A stretch of 64,000 bases of DNA from Solenopsis invicta (lineage: Eukaryota > Arthropoda > Insecta > Hymenoptera > Formicidae): positions 5,734,501 through 5,798,500 of the forward strand of contig NC_052678.1 in assembly GCF_016802725.1 (NCBI RefSeq). Reading direction: 5' to 3'. Shown here one piece after another: positions 25,039-37,142 of the stretch (positions are counted from its first letter, which is position 1; each line of letters begins with the position of its first letter). The notes under the pieces are model-generated. The model worked only from the letters and a program-made list of their open reading frames with translations, was not told the origin of the DNA and did no database searches. A program made the translations under genes and the position numbers.

Positions 25039-27716
25039 AAACAGCCGATAGCGCGGCATCTCTTCTGGCCCCCCGCCACCCCCCGAGCTGGGAAGAAAAG
25101 CGCATCTTTATTTTCCTTCGGGTAGCGGCCAAATTCCATTACGATCCGGCCCGCGTTTCCTCCGCGCTCTTTCTCGTTATCCTCCCCTCGTTCGTCGCGG
25201 AGATGTTGCTTCTTGTTTAGAAATAACGTTGACGTATCCGGTAACCTCCCTCCGGCAATCGGTGATCCCGCCGGGATTTAATCCGCATCCGAGGTAAATG
25301 GGGAATCGAAAGGATACTTGAAACTCGATTTTCGATCTGTAGCGAGAGCAGAGACGGAATAAAGACTTCGTACGCGAAGAGATGCGCTTCAACGGTGACT
25401 CTTTTTGCGAAGTATTGGGATATAAAGTAGTACTGCGCCGTCCGAAAGATCTCGAGATTCCCTCAAACGAATGAGACGAACGACCTTAGTCTGCTCGGAA
25501 AAACTGTGAGCCTCGACAATTTATTCGCGTTAATATTTGAAATAATCCGCGCAAAGTGGCATTTATATCTCTCCTTAATATTCATCAGCTGACACAACTA
25601 AGAAAATAACACTTTCTTCAGTCTATTCTAGATTTTTATTTAATTAATGCTTCCCGATAACTTGTTGTACTACCAACGCAATAAATACAATTTCTGTTAC
25701 TTTGCTGAGTTTTACTGCAAATGAATTTGTGATTCTGTTACGAAAGTCAGAGTGACACACAAGGGTTTGCTTCCTTCCCCTCGTCGCTTACAACGTTTCG
25801 CCAATGGAATAGAAAGTAACGTTGAAATTATTTTTTATTGCTAAATAAAAGGATGGTTAAAACAAAGGGGTAAAATAATTGCCCGCATGTCTATTGCGTC
25901 AGATAAGCTGACTTATAATCTCTCCATGCGCAAATTTCCCAGTCGATACTGACGTTATCATCATCGTTACTCGCGCGGGAGCTGCGTGTCGTTGCCTGGG
26001 AAAATACGACAACTTTGCTCTCTATGTAACAGCACCCGCACTTGCTTTTATCCCTATCAGGCACTGGGCGAGAGAGAAATCCGCATATAACTTCCTCGGT
26101 GTTATCGACTCCACGAAACCGAAGAGTGTATCGCGAAATAGAGATAGTCGCAACCACGGCGCCAACTCGAAGGAAAATGTCTATCGCCTCCCTTTACAAA
26201 CTCTGTATACGCTCGAGATAAACGTAATTTGTGTGTAAAGCAACGATAAATAGTTTGGGGATCTTTAACCAATTTTCTTAATTTCGACGTTACACACCAA
26301 GGATTCTTTAAGAAAGTCGATCTTAAACCGAAAGTTGCATCAACATTTTTTTACTTTTAAAATATATATTAAACTGTAAAAATGTTGTAGTAAATATGGT
26401 CTCTGCACACGCTATGCAGACATAATACTCATACAATGTATCATTTTTGTTGCATTTCTTTCATTTCACGTCAATTAATTACATTTAATTGCAACAAGTA
26501 GAGTAATTGAATTCCCATCGAGATGTGTATTGGCCGCTCAATCGGCAATCCTCTCCATCGATCATCGAAGCATCGATGACCATTGTGCTGTTAGGGCAGC
26601 TTTATTTACAGAATCCTGTCAGCACGGGCCCGGAATCCTCCACGTCCTCTCCGCCTCGTCGTCCTTCCTCTTGGAGAGACATCAGACATATTCCGTTGAC
26701 GGCGGCAGGTAATGACGTGCATCGTCTCTGTCTGAGAGCTACAGCTAGAGGAGACTGAGATAGATGAACGGATGGAGGAGTACCTCGTTATCGTGACAAT
26801 GTAGGCGCGTACCGTTGTTACATTCGGAGTTACATATCTGTTGGATTCCAGAATTATATTTGAACGTTATTTTCGTCAGAGAATCTACACGAATAAATTT
26901 CTAAGGTTTGGATAAGTTTTATTAAGTTTAAATTTTCTCGGATAAGTTTCAGCAAGTTTAGTAAGTTTTAATTAAAAGGGTGCATCAATAATTGAACTTG
27001 GCTGATGTATTTTACAAAGGCACATTATCGAACATTTTGATCAAGACATTTGATGATTATAATACTTGTCGATGCGAATATCGTATTTCGTTAAATTTTA
27101 AATACATTTAAATGCGTTTGTTACATTAAATGAACAGTGTAAGCACCGCTTGTGAAATTACAGGTATTTAAATTGACTTGTGAATCAAAATAAATCGAAT
27201 TTTCGCGTTACAAAATAAATCGGTGCAACACATTGTTGCTAAAGGGCATATTTCATAATAATATCGGCCTTACGTGCAACAACTTGTGTAACGTATGATT
27301 TGGGAGCAATATTTTAACAGAAATACTACTGGCTAGTGTTTGTAAGATACATATTGGTATAAACGTATTTATATAGCAACTACTCTGAAGTACAACATGA
27401 AATAGTAACACCAAGTTCGGCAGACTTACTTTAAAATATAATATATAATATATTTATCATAATATATATAGTACTATACATATAGTGTATCTATATTTTC
27501 TCATATATCTTCAAATATATTCGATATTACATGTTCGCACGATCCGCTGGCTTTTTTTAGCTTCTATATTTATTCATAGCGCCTGTATTTTTGGTTTCGA
27601 AGCGTCTGCTGTCGTATTTCTATCCGAGAACTACGACACGAATTCGTCGTTCCGTTAGACACGAGCGTAAGGCGAAGGCAGATTTAAGTTCGAAATCCAC
27701 TTGATACATGCGACAC

Positions 27717-27737
27717 GATACCGCGGTACGCGGTATC
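27717..27737. repeat. short perfect inverted repeat
   Basis: Nine-base arms (27717-27725 and 27729-27737) are exactly complementary across the 3-base spacer GTA. The core is CpG-rich. No function is evident. Confidence 0.6.
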
Positions 27738-28559
27738 ATGCATATACGATCCCTTGTTTTACATCCATTTTAATGGGCTATAAGTACGTTGTTTCCACGC
27801 CGCGCGACACGCTCCGACGTGACACGTGTCTAAAGATTTTCGCATTTGCAAACATCACCGCGCGACGCGTGACAATGAATGGTGTCACGATGACGTTCTA
27901 TTTACTTCATCTTCCGCTATTGCGTAAACATTTACGCATTAATGTAAAAACTCTGGCGATTGATTAAATGCGCTCGTTCCATTAAAAGATGCATTGTGTA
28001 GGCAAATTATTGAACCCTCAGAAAGAGAAACGATATTATTAGCATAGATTAATGCAGGGATTCATTCAAAATACAAATTTCGGGACAAATGCAAATTTAT
28101 CACATTTGTTTTTGCTACCAAGCTTAATTTTTGATCGTTTGTAGCTAATATATCTCTATAAATTATTTAGGCCTTGATATATTTTCGTTGAAGAGAAATA
28201 GATTCCAAATCAAAGAATATTTCTTGAAAGTTCCAATCGTTTTAGTGACGATTTGCATAGAAATTATATATACCCTAAGCTGTACTGTAAGCTGTACTAT
28301 TGACCCTTCGTGAGTAAGCATCACGACATCATCTGCAAGTTTCCGCTCGCTCTTGGCGGTATCGTACTCTCGTCTCAGATGTACTCTCGTCTTTGCCGGC
28401 AGGTAATGACGAGCATTGACGGTTCCAGTAGTCGCAACGAAGATAGACATACAACGGGATACGGATAAGGGACGCGGGATAAGGGCGACCCTCGTTATAC
28501 CGGAACAACGGACATAACCGCGATCCATCGTAGCGCAGAGCTATGCTTCGTATCCCTCC

Positions 28560-28990
28560 GGTCGATAAGTCAATGCGCCGACAATGCTCGTCGACAGAAA
28601 GCAGCCATCCAGCTGCAGAACGACCGTCTCCTCTCCCCCTAGCCTCCTTTCCCTTCCACCGCGCTGTCAACCTGCCTACCTGATCTCGAAAGCCACCCCG
28701 GTGCCGATCCCTCGCTTACGAACCCCCTCACGGTCGTCCCCCGCGATTCGCAGTCGACTGCACCAGCCACGATGCCCATGCACCTGTATCGGCCCGTATA
28801 TGCACCGCTATATGCCTTCGTGGCTCCTACCTCCGCCAGTACTGAGAACGGACGCGGGCGTAGAAGCGAGTCGGATCCCCCGGGGTGATCGAACCCCAAC
28901 AATAGGCGTACGTTGAATGAACGTGGTCCAGGACGTCGGGGTTGGTCGAGGCGGCGTCTCAACGTTTCCCTCCTAACTCGGCATTTTCCG
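28560..28990. other. GC-rich block, open on both strands
   Basis: Pyrimidine-rich, high-GC sequence with frames of 107-113 codons open on both strands at once. That is what GC-rich non-coding DNA gives. The products are Pro/Arg/Ser-rich and match nothing I know. It might be a CpG-rich regulatory region. Confidence 0.35.
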
Positions 28991-29730
28991 CATTTCCTAG
29001 CAACTTAATTGTGCACGTCGAGAGCAAGGGTCAAGCGAGCGAACGCGCTTTATGTCGAAAGAAACTCCGATGATATGGACACGCGGTCAGGGCTGGCCAA
29101 AAGGTATTTCAAATACAGAATATTGAAAATTACAATAGTACTTGAAGTACAAAAGACAAAATACTGGCAATCTTTTGCTTTCAAATACAAGGTACAAGCC
29201 GAGCCCTGCGTACATTAGAATGAAGCAAACGATTGTTCGTATTCGGCTATTTCGTCTTCTATGCCTTCTTTTTCTTTGTAAATATTTTCTCCATCGCGCC
29301 GCGATCAACGTGAATCGCGATAAATCGGTTGGAATAATTTTAAGAAATCGCTAAATGAGAAGCGACGCATGCACTTTCAATTGCAAAGTAAGATATCGTT
29401 TTTAAGAGAATAGAGAAGAATATATATTTCTATCTGTATCGTCAACATGACAAATAATCAAAGATATTTTTATAATGAATGAATGCACGCGACAAAGATG
29501 CGGATAAATCCTAATTAAAAATTAATATTACTGCATTACACTAATTCTCTGATTTTAATAATATTATACTACAATTAGCAACATTAATAATTAATGCTAA
29601 TAAAATTTAGATTAGCGCAACTAATTACAATGGAGAACTATTAATATCTGGTTACTGATAATTTTTATTAATAATTTTAATTATAATGATAATTTTCATT
29701 GATCGTTTTTCATAGGTTTATGGTTCCAAT

Positions 29731-29764
29731 GGTTTCAAAGTCGCCTTAGTGTTTCTTTGAAACC
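29731..29764. repeat. 10-bp inverted repeat
   Basis: GGTTTCAAAG (29731-29740) is matched by its exact reverse complement at 29755-29764. It lies just upstream of a second, longer inverted repeat (29811-29872), so the two may be parts of one decayed palindromic element. Confidence 0.5.
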
Positions 29765-29810
29765 AAGGATTTTGCAAAATTTATCAAGTACCTTGTTGAC
29801 CAAAAGATTA

Positions 29811-29872
29811 AGCAGGTATTACTGAAACGGGAATTACTGCGCTCATTACCTTCTCTTCGAGTAATACCTGCT
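29811..29872. repeat. 13-bp inverted repeat
   Basis: Arms at 29811-29823 and 29860-29872 are exact reverse complements over 13 bp. Weaker matching continues outward, and the right flank carries an extra partial copy of the arm (29874-29884). No TIR or target-site duplication could be fixed. Confidence 0.55.
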
Positions 29873-31700
29873 AATTCCTGCTTGACCTTTTGCATCAAAA
29901 TTCCCTAGCGGTTTATCCTTCTTTTTATATAAATGAGAAATACGATATATAAGAGATATAGTAGCAAAATCCTCCACTTTGCAGGATTTATGATAAAGGT
30001 GGGAAAGATTTTCAACATGACGCCGCACATACAAATTTTTATTTTAAAATCACGCAAGACGTTAATTGCGTGTACCGCAATGCCTGACGTTTTAAAAGTA
30101 TTTTAGGAACAAAAAATATTCTGCCCTCCTTCTCTCTCCCATAAAACTTTATAAACTATTCGCGGAACGCACGTAAATAAATTAGAAATCTTCGTTCGCG
30201 CACAATATTACAGGAAACCCAATTTTCGCGTTTGATGCCGCTCTCCGAAATCGTTCAGCGAAATGTAAGTACATCGTTTCACGAACTCGTAAACGTTTCG
30301 AAGCGGAGCGGAACGCGAGAAAATTACATGGCGATCGCTGCAAATGGACATTTTTAGCGTGGAATACTGTCGGAACCGTTCGAGTACCGAGTCGAGAAAC
30401 GAAGGAGTAAACATCTTCTACTCGCGGCACCGTTTTTCCAGCTTCTTCAGTGAAGTGCTCCTTCCATTCGCGATCTGTTCGTTCCCACTTCGAGGCGGAT
30501 AGACAGTCGGCGGATAGTTTGTCTGGGTTTTAAAGTTCTCCCGCGCGCGGAGCTATGCCGCCGCAGTCAAATTCTGTTTGCTTGGACAAGTGCGCGGATC
30601 GACATTCGCGTTGGTACGTTCGCACAAAAGCAAATTCCCGAATAGAAGCGAACATGTTTATTTTAAATTCACGCTTGCCTTGTTCTCTCGAACGGATTCG
30701 ATGCCGAGGATTTTGCGAATTTCGACGCAAGCCAATCTTCGCAATTCTGAGAACGCAATTCTGGATAAAATTGAACAACGCATAGGGGGATTTTAATTAT
30801 ACAACGGTAACATGAAACTCACTTCCAAAAATAAGCAAGGTGCTATCTTAAAAATGTACGAATGTGTATTTGTTTTTTTACACACCTTGATATATTATGG
30901 TTCGCTTGAACTCCTTGTCGTCTACAACTTTTAGCAACTTTGTCAATCGAATTTTTCTATTATTGTTCCACGTGTTTCTTTTGAAACACAGGACACACAG
31001 GGAGCGCTCTACGTGACAGAAATTCAATCCAAACTTAATTTCAAGTTAAACGTTAGCTTTGATAAGTCCGTTTATCAAATCTACGTTTGATAACAATAGT
31101 CGACCGTTTGGCGATTTCAGCAGCAAGACGCCTGTGTAGATCTCTAACTATTCGTGCCCGAGACAGTCCAAATTTACAGCCGGCGCTGTAGTTATGGAGT
31201 TATGTAACGACGGTAGAAGGACAACGGGCGTTCTATTATGCGCGCAATTTCGACACCAGAGGTCAAGGGCCGAATCATCGTATAGTATAGGTTAATAGAT
31301 TAAATTCAATGATCACTGCAAAATCAATCTATTCGCTTTCTGGTCTTGATCGTGAAACTGTTGACACACGAGTGCGATATATGCAAGTGTGATACACAGA
31401 GGAATCCAATCGAGATGTCCTGCAAAAATTCGTTTCTGAATTTATAGTATATAGATGCAGAAAGGTCAACAGCGAAATATACCTGCAGTAGACTCCATGA
31501 AATGGATATATCGCTTATAACGATACATAGGGTATCCATTGAAACCTCTGCAAACTTCTGCCAAACTATTCCAAACTATTCGTTTTATAGTTAAAACAAT
31601 TTATTCGGATCAAATTGATCTATATGTATCTGATTTAAATTGTAATTGTCCTGTTTGGAACTAATGCAATTATCAGAGAAAATATTTTCCTATCCTGAAA

Positions 31701-31707
31701 ATAAATA

Positions 31708-31740
<33 letters not shown>
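31701..31740. repeat. AT-rich tandem tract
   Basis: Runs of TA alternation separated by AAA, about 40 bp. Confidence 0.85.
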
Positions 31741-32762
31741 CCCTAAATATAGCAAAATAACAATTTAAACAAAATTCGAGAATGGTTTAAAAATATAATA
31801 TTTTATCTTTTATAAAATAATAGCTTTTTTAATTCTATATCTTAGATGCTTTTGGCAGTTTTTTTAAAATTTATATTGAATTATACTCCCGTTTTGTCCC
31901 TTAAATTTTCGCAATGTGTCCGAGACACCCGTTATAAAGTTTCTCTAGAAATTCTGTGTGGGCGTAGCACGTTTCCTTCTTGGTATACGGCCGGACAGAA
32001 CGGAGGTACTGCATTACGATATTCAATATCCGACGTCGTAATGGCGGTCAAAGTTCCGTTTCGTAGACCTTGCTACGGAAAATTTGCATGTATATCACGA
32101 TTTAAGGGCTGAAAGACGTCGCGGTGAGCAGTTATCAGATCGAAATAAACGGATAGAAAGAAAGAGAGAAGTTACGCCGTTCCGTTCGATGATATCTCTA
32201 CTCAAACTTCGATTATGTTGAGTCTTGTTTTTAAATTAACGATCGCACGTAATCGCGACTAAGAGGCTGAATCTATAGTAATCTATATAAATGTTATTTC
32301 TTATCATTCTTATTGCATTTTATTATAAGTGTACACGTAAATTCTAACAATTTATAATATTTGATATTTTTTTGTTCGCTAAAATTTGATGTTACACACG
32401 AACAACGAATTGAATTGTATTTCCTGAAAATTTTTGCAAACTGTTTCTACTAAGAAACTGTATTCAGATTTCGTCCACTCGATGTACCAGCATATGGAAA
32501 TCGAATGTTCGTCTCGTGATCTTCTCTATCGCGGGATAAGGTCGATTTCGTTGTCTAGCGAAACTCGCTCGTCGCGATCTCGAGCGCAAAAACTTCAGGA
32601 GCTAGCCGACCGTGTCGAAATAGCGATGCGTTGCCATGGTGCCGGCCTAAGATGCTCTTGTGGATTCCATTCTTTACATGTCATTCGGGCGCAAAGCGAA
32701 GGGATCAGGCGACCGGAAATGAGGCGGTTCCACGACCGAGTGCGAAAAGACTCCCGATTCAG

Positions 32763-32987
32763 GTTATACGGAAAAAGGGGTACGTAAAGAGCGTACCCCT
32801 TGATGTCATCGCGACGGATTTCTTTTCTACCGAGGCAGACAACTATTCCAAAGAGCACAAAGAGCTCGACTCGAAGCAGCCCTTATTACAATCGATGCGA
32901 GAAATCTTTGCGAATATCCGAGAGAAGCTGGGCGTCAAACTTTCTTTCAACCAATTAAAATCACAATTTTCCTCCAAATCTATTTAA
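32763..32987 (+). CDS. unrecognised small coding frame, possibly a 3'-terminal exon
   Basis: I do not recognise this product. The frame is open from 32631, but only the part from about 32763 looks protein-like: 74 codons with balanced composition, several Asp/Glu/Lys and Leu/Ile residues in helix-like spacing and few Arg, unlike the Arg/Ser-rich noise elsewhere. A CAG at 32760-32762 could be a 3' splice site placing GTT in frame, though its pyrimidine tract is weak. The stop at 32985-32987 is followed 78 bp later by AATAAA. A different frame open over 32434-32787 ends where this one becomes protein-like, so a frameshifted pseudogene is an alternative. No domain, signal peptide or membrane segment is visible. 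Confidence 0.25.
   Translation, partial: VIRKKGYVKSVPLDVIATDFFSTEADNYSKEHKELDSKQPLLQSMREIFANIREKLGVKLSFNQLKSQFSSKSI
32775..32801. repeat. perfect 10-bp hairpin
   Basis: AAGGGGTACG (32775-32784) is followed, after a 7-base loop, by its exact reverse complement (32792-32801). It lies inside the candidate coding frame above, at the point where another frame stops. It has no T run, so nothing suggests a terminator. Confidence 0.65.
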
Positions 32988-33065
32988 ATGCTGGAACAAA
33001 TTTGTGAGATATTAAAGAATGAAAAATACTGTTGCCTAGCGCGCGTGCGACACAACACATCAACG

Positions 33066-33071
33066 AATAAA
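33066..33071 (+). promoter_or_regulatory. candidate polyadenylation signal
   Basis: Canonical AATAAA 79 bases after the stop of the frame ending at 32987. The spacing suits a short 3' UTR. AATAAA is common by chance in AT-rich DNA, so its weight depends entirely on that frame being real. Confidence 0.25.
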
Positions 33072-33340
33072 AAGCAACGGAGGGTCGCACGGTTACATGC
33101 GCAAATTGCGAGCACGACAAAGTGTACGACTCGCTTGCGCTCGCAGCAACGGCGCGTCTCGATAATTCGCGAAAGTTTTTCCACGGAATAAGACAGCAGT
33201 TTTCTGGCGCTACAAATGGAGCAATAATAGAACGGCAGTTTCATCGAAACGAGTTGAAAGCGCCGCCCTCGCGTGAGGGTGCCGCGTAAACGCGGGCCTA
33301 GGGGAGGCGCCTCGCTTCGTTGAAACTTTTGTTGAGTTTC

Positions 33341-33389
<49 letters not shown>

Positions 33390-34622
33390 CAGAAATTGAA
33401 CTGGAGTGTACCGTTGGAACATTCTGAAATCATTTTCGGCCATCTCCGCCGAACAGCTCGCGCCCTGCGTGAAAATAAAACACGCGTATTCTATTTTGGA
33501 ATATTCAAGAGCCTCAGGAAGAAGTTGCAAAGTTACGTCTCTCTCTTTCTCTGGAAGACTTTCGACTGTGTAAAATTACTCAATTGTCTGACACGTTTTT
33601 ATCGTCTTCGAGGAAAGAAAGGTTACTTTAATCAAAATATAATTCCAGTTTGAGTAGTATCTGCCAATCTTTTTTACAATTTCACTGAACCTCCGAGATT
33701 CGATTAATGCGAGAAAATTGCTTAAAATTATTTACGCAAACGAGATTACAGAGATTACTGCACATTATTAATAAATTTAATTACATGCTATTAATAGAAA
33801 TTGTTTATCATTTTAATCTTACGCAATTAATTTTTGATTAATTGTTGGTTCATTTTTTTTGCTTTAATCGAATCGTACATCAGTCAAGTATCTCTCTATT
33901 CGTTCGAGCTATCCATTGAACGATGATCTAAACGGGAAATGAGAATCTTCAACGACAACTTTATCGTTAAGCACTCACAAGCATTATACGCGAGGGACAT
34001 GCCTTATCACTTCTCCGATTCTCTTACGGTTCAATTTACCTCTCCGAGTTTCTCCGCTCGATTTTCGTAATAGCGTTTCTTCTCGAACTGATGGCAGGAA
34101 AATCGCTCGATACGCTTATATCTCGCGCAAAATTATTCGCCGTTATCGCCATTCTCGCGCGATAGAAAGAGAGACGAGGCTCGTCTTTACGTCTCACCAC
34201 TCTTCCCTTTGTTCCTCGGTCGGGTCTTTCCGAATGCTCGGACGGAAACGAAACATTTCTCTTGGCGTTATATCGCGCGCGAGGCACGCAATCGGCGGGA
34301 TGAGTTTCAGGCTCCGCATTTATCAACATACACCCGAGGTAGCGCCTCCTGCTAACCTTCAGCTCGCGAGGCAGACATAAATTCATTTTTCCTCGAACGC
34401 TCCCCGAAGTGCGCGGGTGCTCTCTGTTAAACGATGCATTCGTCGATACGCGAGACACCGGTCGTAACACGAGGCGAACGAAATCTACCCTGAAATCGTT
34501 CCCTTGTGAGCGATGCCTCTCACCCCGAGCCGTTCTACACTTTCCTCTCCATTTCCCATCCAATTTAAATAGAAAGTTGTCGCGACGCGAACATTCTTCC
34601 TGTCGCTTCTAAAGTTTTCACG
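33072..34622. other. non-coding stretch
   Basis: No gene is recognised. It holds the CT microsatellite at 33344, which forces artefactual Arg-Glu repeats in two minus-strand frames. The CpG-rich part at 34030-34620 is open for 175 codons on the minus strand (34036-34563), but the product is Arg-rich and resembles nothing. This part could be the upstream region of the exon proposed at 34623. Confidence 0.5.
33344..33386. repeat. CT dinucleotide microsatellite
   Basis: About 21 uninterrupted CT/TC units. Confidence 0.96.
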
Positions 34623-34674
34623 ATGGAAAGCGTACGGCGATGCAACGATGCGTCACCAGCGTGTAAAGGTGAGT
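34623..34674 (+). other. possible short 5' coding exon with splice donor
   Basis: An ATG at 34623 has a favourable context (A at -3, G at +4). It opens a 15-codon frame, predicted MESVRRCNDASPACK, that runs without a stop to TAAAG|GTGAGT (GT at 34669-34670), a strong 5' splice consensus. The exon would be 46 coding bases ending one base into a codon. Upstream sequence is CpG-rich, as first exons of insect genes often are. No acceptor or next exon was identified, and short donor-terminated frames occur by chance. Transcript evidence would decide. Confidence 0.2.
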
Positions 34675-35390
34675 ACTTTTCCTATCACTGCGCGACTATT
34701 GATAAGCAAGAATCCAGCGTCACTCGACGATCGACCTTTTTCTCATCTCGTTCGCCATAGAAAATTAATATTTTTATTGCGATCGAAATTTGAAAAAAAA
34801 ACTTGATATAAAAAACACAATTGCGCTATGTTTCTTAAATGAATTGATTTTTAATTAAGATTGATTATTCTTTTCATTACTTTTCTGTTCATTGAAATGC
34901 AACGAAGGTTCGTACTAAACAAGCCATTTCCTCGGGTGCTTTAATTGATTCAAGATTTTGTCTCACTCTATCGGTCAATATTTTCTTAATCTAATATCTA
35001 GTGGGATAAATGCATTAGATAGGTAAATCGAAATTGAACGGGCGATATTAATTCTAACGACAGTCCAGCGTTGTCTTCGTTATCGGACACTAGCGCAGAT
35101 AGTTAGATACGTCGGCCGCTAATAGTTAAGGCAAACTACTTCCCTCAATTATTGGTTTCTACGTGCTGGTTGGACTGCGGAATCGAATCGGCGCCGCGGC
35201 GGTTCTCTCCTAGGATGCAATAATCACTTGTACCACTTGAGTGCCGGAAGGATATAATCGTAAATAATGATAGACAACTTCGCTCCTATTTGTGTGTTCA
35301 TATTAACAAAATCAATTTTGCCTTGAAAACATTTACGAACCATGAAGGTTTTATTTAAATGTGTATTCACTTAGTTTATTATTATTTATT

Positions 35391-35404
35391 AGAGAGAGAG
35401 AGAG
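35391..35404. repeat. AG dinucleotide tract
   Basis: Seven AG units. Confidence 0.85.
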
Positions 35405-37122
35405 AAAACAGTTTTATTCATATCTGACTTTATAACGTGTTTAAATTAGCTCAATTACGATGCAATTACAATAAATAAAATAAATTGAGGCGGAAGGAAA
35501 GCGGAATAAATAAGTTTCGTGTGCTCATCTCTATCTTTCCCTGAGTTTGAAGCTAAAAACAGGCAGACATGCGATGATAAATTCTTTATTTTTGAATTTA
35601 AAATAATAACTTAATATCAAATCACCCAGGCTAGCTGTCGAGCACGACGAGGATTTTATACGTTCCCAGCCGGCGATTCCATTATCCAATGAAAAATTAT
35701 TCCGCCGTCACATACATTCCGAGATATTTTATTTTCACTCGTAACAATTGCAATTTCGTATCGAGAGAATATCGAATAGTGAAAGCTGGCATTAAGTACG
35801 CTGGAATTTAATGTCGATTTTCTACATCTCTGCGCAGATACATTCCAATGAGGGCGTGGAATTCGTTCGGCAAAATCCGTAAATTAAAAAGTTCAGAAAA
35901 ATGTATATAAAAGAACATATGCCTCTCCGTTTGTATCATAAAAGTCTATAGCGGCATATTTAGATTTTTTATCCTGAACATCGTTCATATGAATATTTTC
36001 ATCCGGCTTTCACCAAAATACAATGCTACTTTGCACTGCTGTAATTAAAAAGGATGAAGAAATTAAGCACAATAATTTTTTACTTGTTTCTTTTATGAAT
36101 ATTCCTCTCTAGTATTTGATGTCGACTTTTATTAGTCAGAAAATGTCACAATATTCGCTAATAACGTAATTATTATTCCTTGTTTAATAATAACAAATCG
36201 AATCTGAAGAAAAGTTAAACTCCACGACAGAAATGAAATATTATGTATTTTTTATAAGAAAAAAAAAAGAAAACAATTCTGGGATGGATATAAATAACAA
36301 CGTCAACAGTTTTACTTTTATCAATAACGTGAATTCTCTCTTTTTATCATAGCCAATTTACGAGATTGCCATTTTCATCTCGGTTGCTCGATATCACGTT
36401 TCGACAAAAGTTTCACCTCTATTTCTTTCTTGAATATGTACTTTATAGTGTACACATCGTAACCAGTCGCGTTTGCACGAGTCGCACGTGTCTGCATAGG
36501 ATGGAGAATGTCATTTCTCGCTACTTGCAACACGCTTCACACTTTGGGCTGGAGAGAGTTTGGGAGTCCCGCACTGGTGAGACTACACGAGAACACGTAG
36601 GGGTTACGAAAATCTGAGGATATTAAATATTTGAGATTTAATACTTCCAGCAGCGCCGCATACGTAAGTGGGGTATAGACAGCGAGGGGAATAAGAGAAA
36701 ACTCGCTTTTCCGCTTTCACGAAAATGCGGTCGTCTGTTTCTCGACCGGCGCACCTCGGATAGCACCTGAATCGCATTCGGGAACCCCTGGAAATACCGG
36801 TCGATACTACATTTACGAAAATATTCAACCGAAAGGTTTTCCACTAAAGATACCGTATTACCGTATAAAAGAATTGTTTCCGATAAAATATTGTGTTGCA
36901 TGTTTACGTTTTGCTCCCGACAGATTCTCTCTCGTGTCCGTATTTGCTCGGCGTAATATCTTCCATACGAAATATGTAGTATCCCATTGTGTCTGCAGGT
37001 GGTATTTTACTCACTGAAATTATTCCGAATACACCAAAAATACTCATTGCCTTACAGAAAAGGAATGGTAATATATTACTATGTACATTTTTATTCTGCT
37101 AGATTCTTTGTTGAATTAACTT

Positions 37123-37142
37123 TCTCTCTCTCTCTCTCTCTC
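37123..37142. repeat. CT dinucleotide microsatellite
   Basis: About ten TC units followed by a CCTTT-rich tract. Confidence 0.9.

Larger units (their letters stand above)
24660..28559. other. non-coding stretch
   Basis: No gene is recognised. It contains the long CT microsatellite at 24986 inside a short GC-rich patch (24960-25220), and GC-richer patches at 25900-26200 and 26500-26760 with uninformative open frames. A 13-bp two-copy repeat lies at about 28275-28300. Confidence 0.6.
28991..32430. other. non-coding stretch
   Basis: No gene is recognised. It holds the inverted-repeat pair at 29731-29872, a 7-bp hairpin at 30971-30988 and a TA run at 31701-31740. The rest is AT-rich with patches of short frames (30180-30790) open on both strands. 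Confidence 0.6.

Noticed and set aside
26698..28420. Shared 14-mer GGCAGGTAATGACG at about 26,703 and 28,398, each with an AG|GTAATG splice-like core
   Set aside because: A 14-base exact repeat is expected by chance in 64 kb, flanks do not align, and pyrimidine tracts are poor.
28870..28900. GGTTCGATC on the minus strand, resembling a tRNA B box
   Set aside because: The flanking bases do not form a proper T stem and no acceptor, D or anticodon arms can be built. No tRNA was found anywhere in the window.
28584..28962. Overlapping frames of about 110 codons on both strands
   Set aside because: Simultaneous openness on both strands and Pro/Arg/Ser-rich products are typical of GC-rich non-coding DNA.
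33210..33530. Frame with a long alternating Arg-Glu run
   Set aside because: The run is just the CT microsatellite read on the minus strand.
34036..34563. 175-codon minus-strand frame
   Set aside because: Arg-rich, no recognisable domain, in a CpG-rich region where long frames arise by chance; the plus strand hosts a better splice-based hypothesis.
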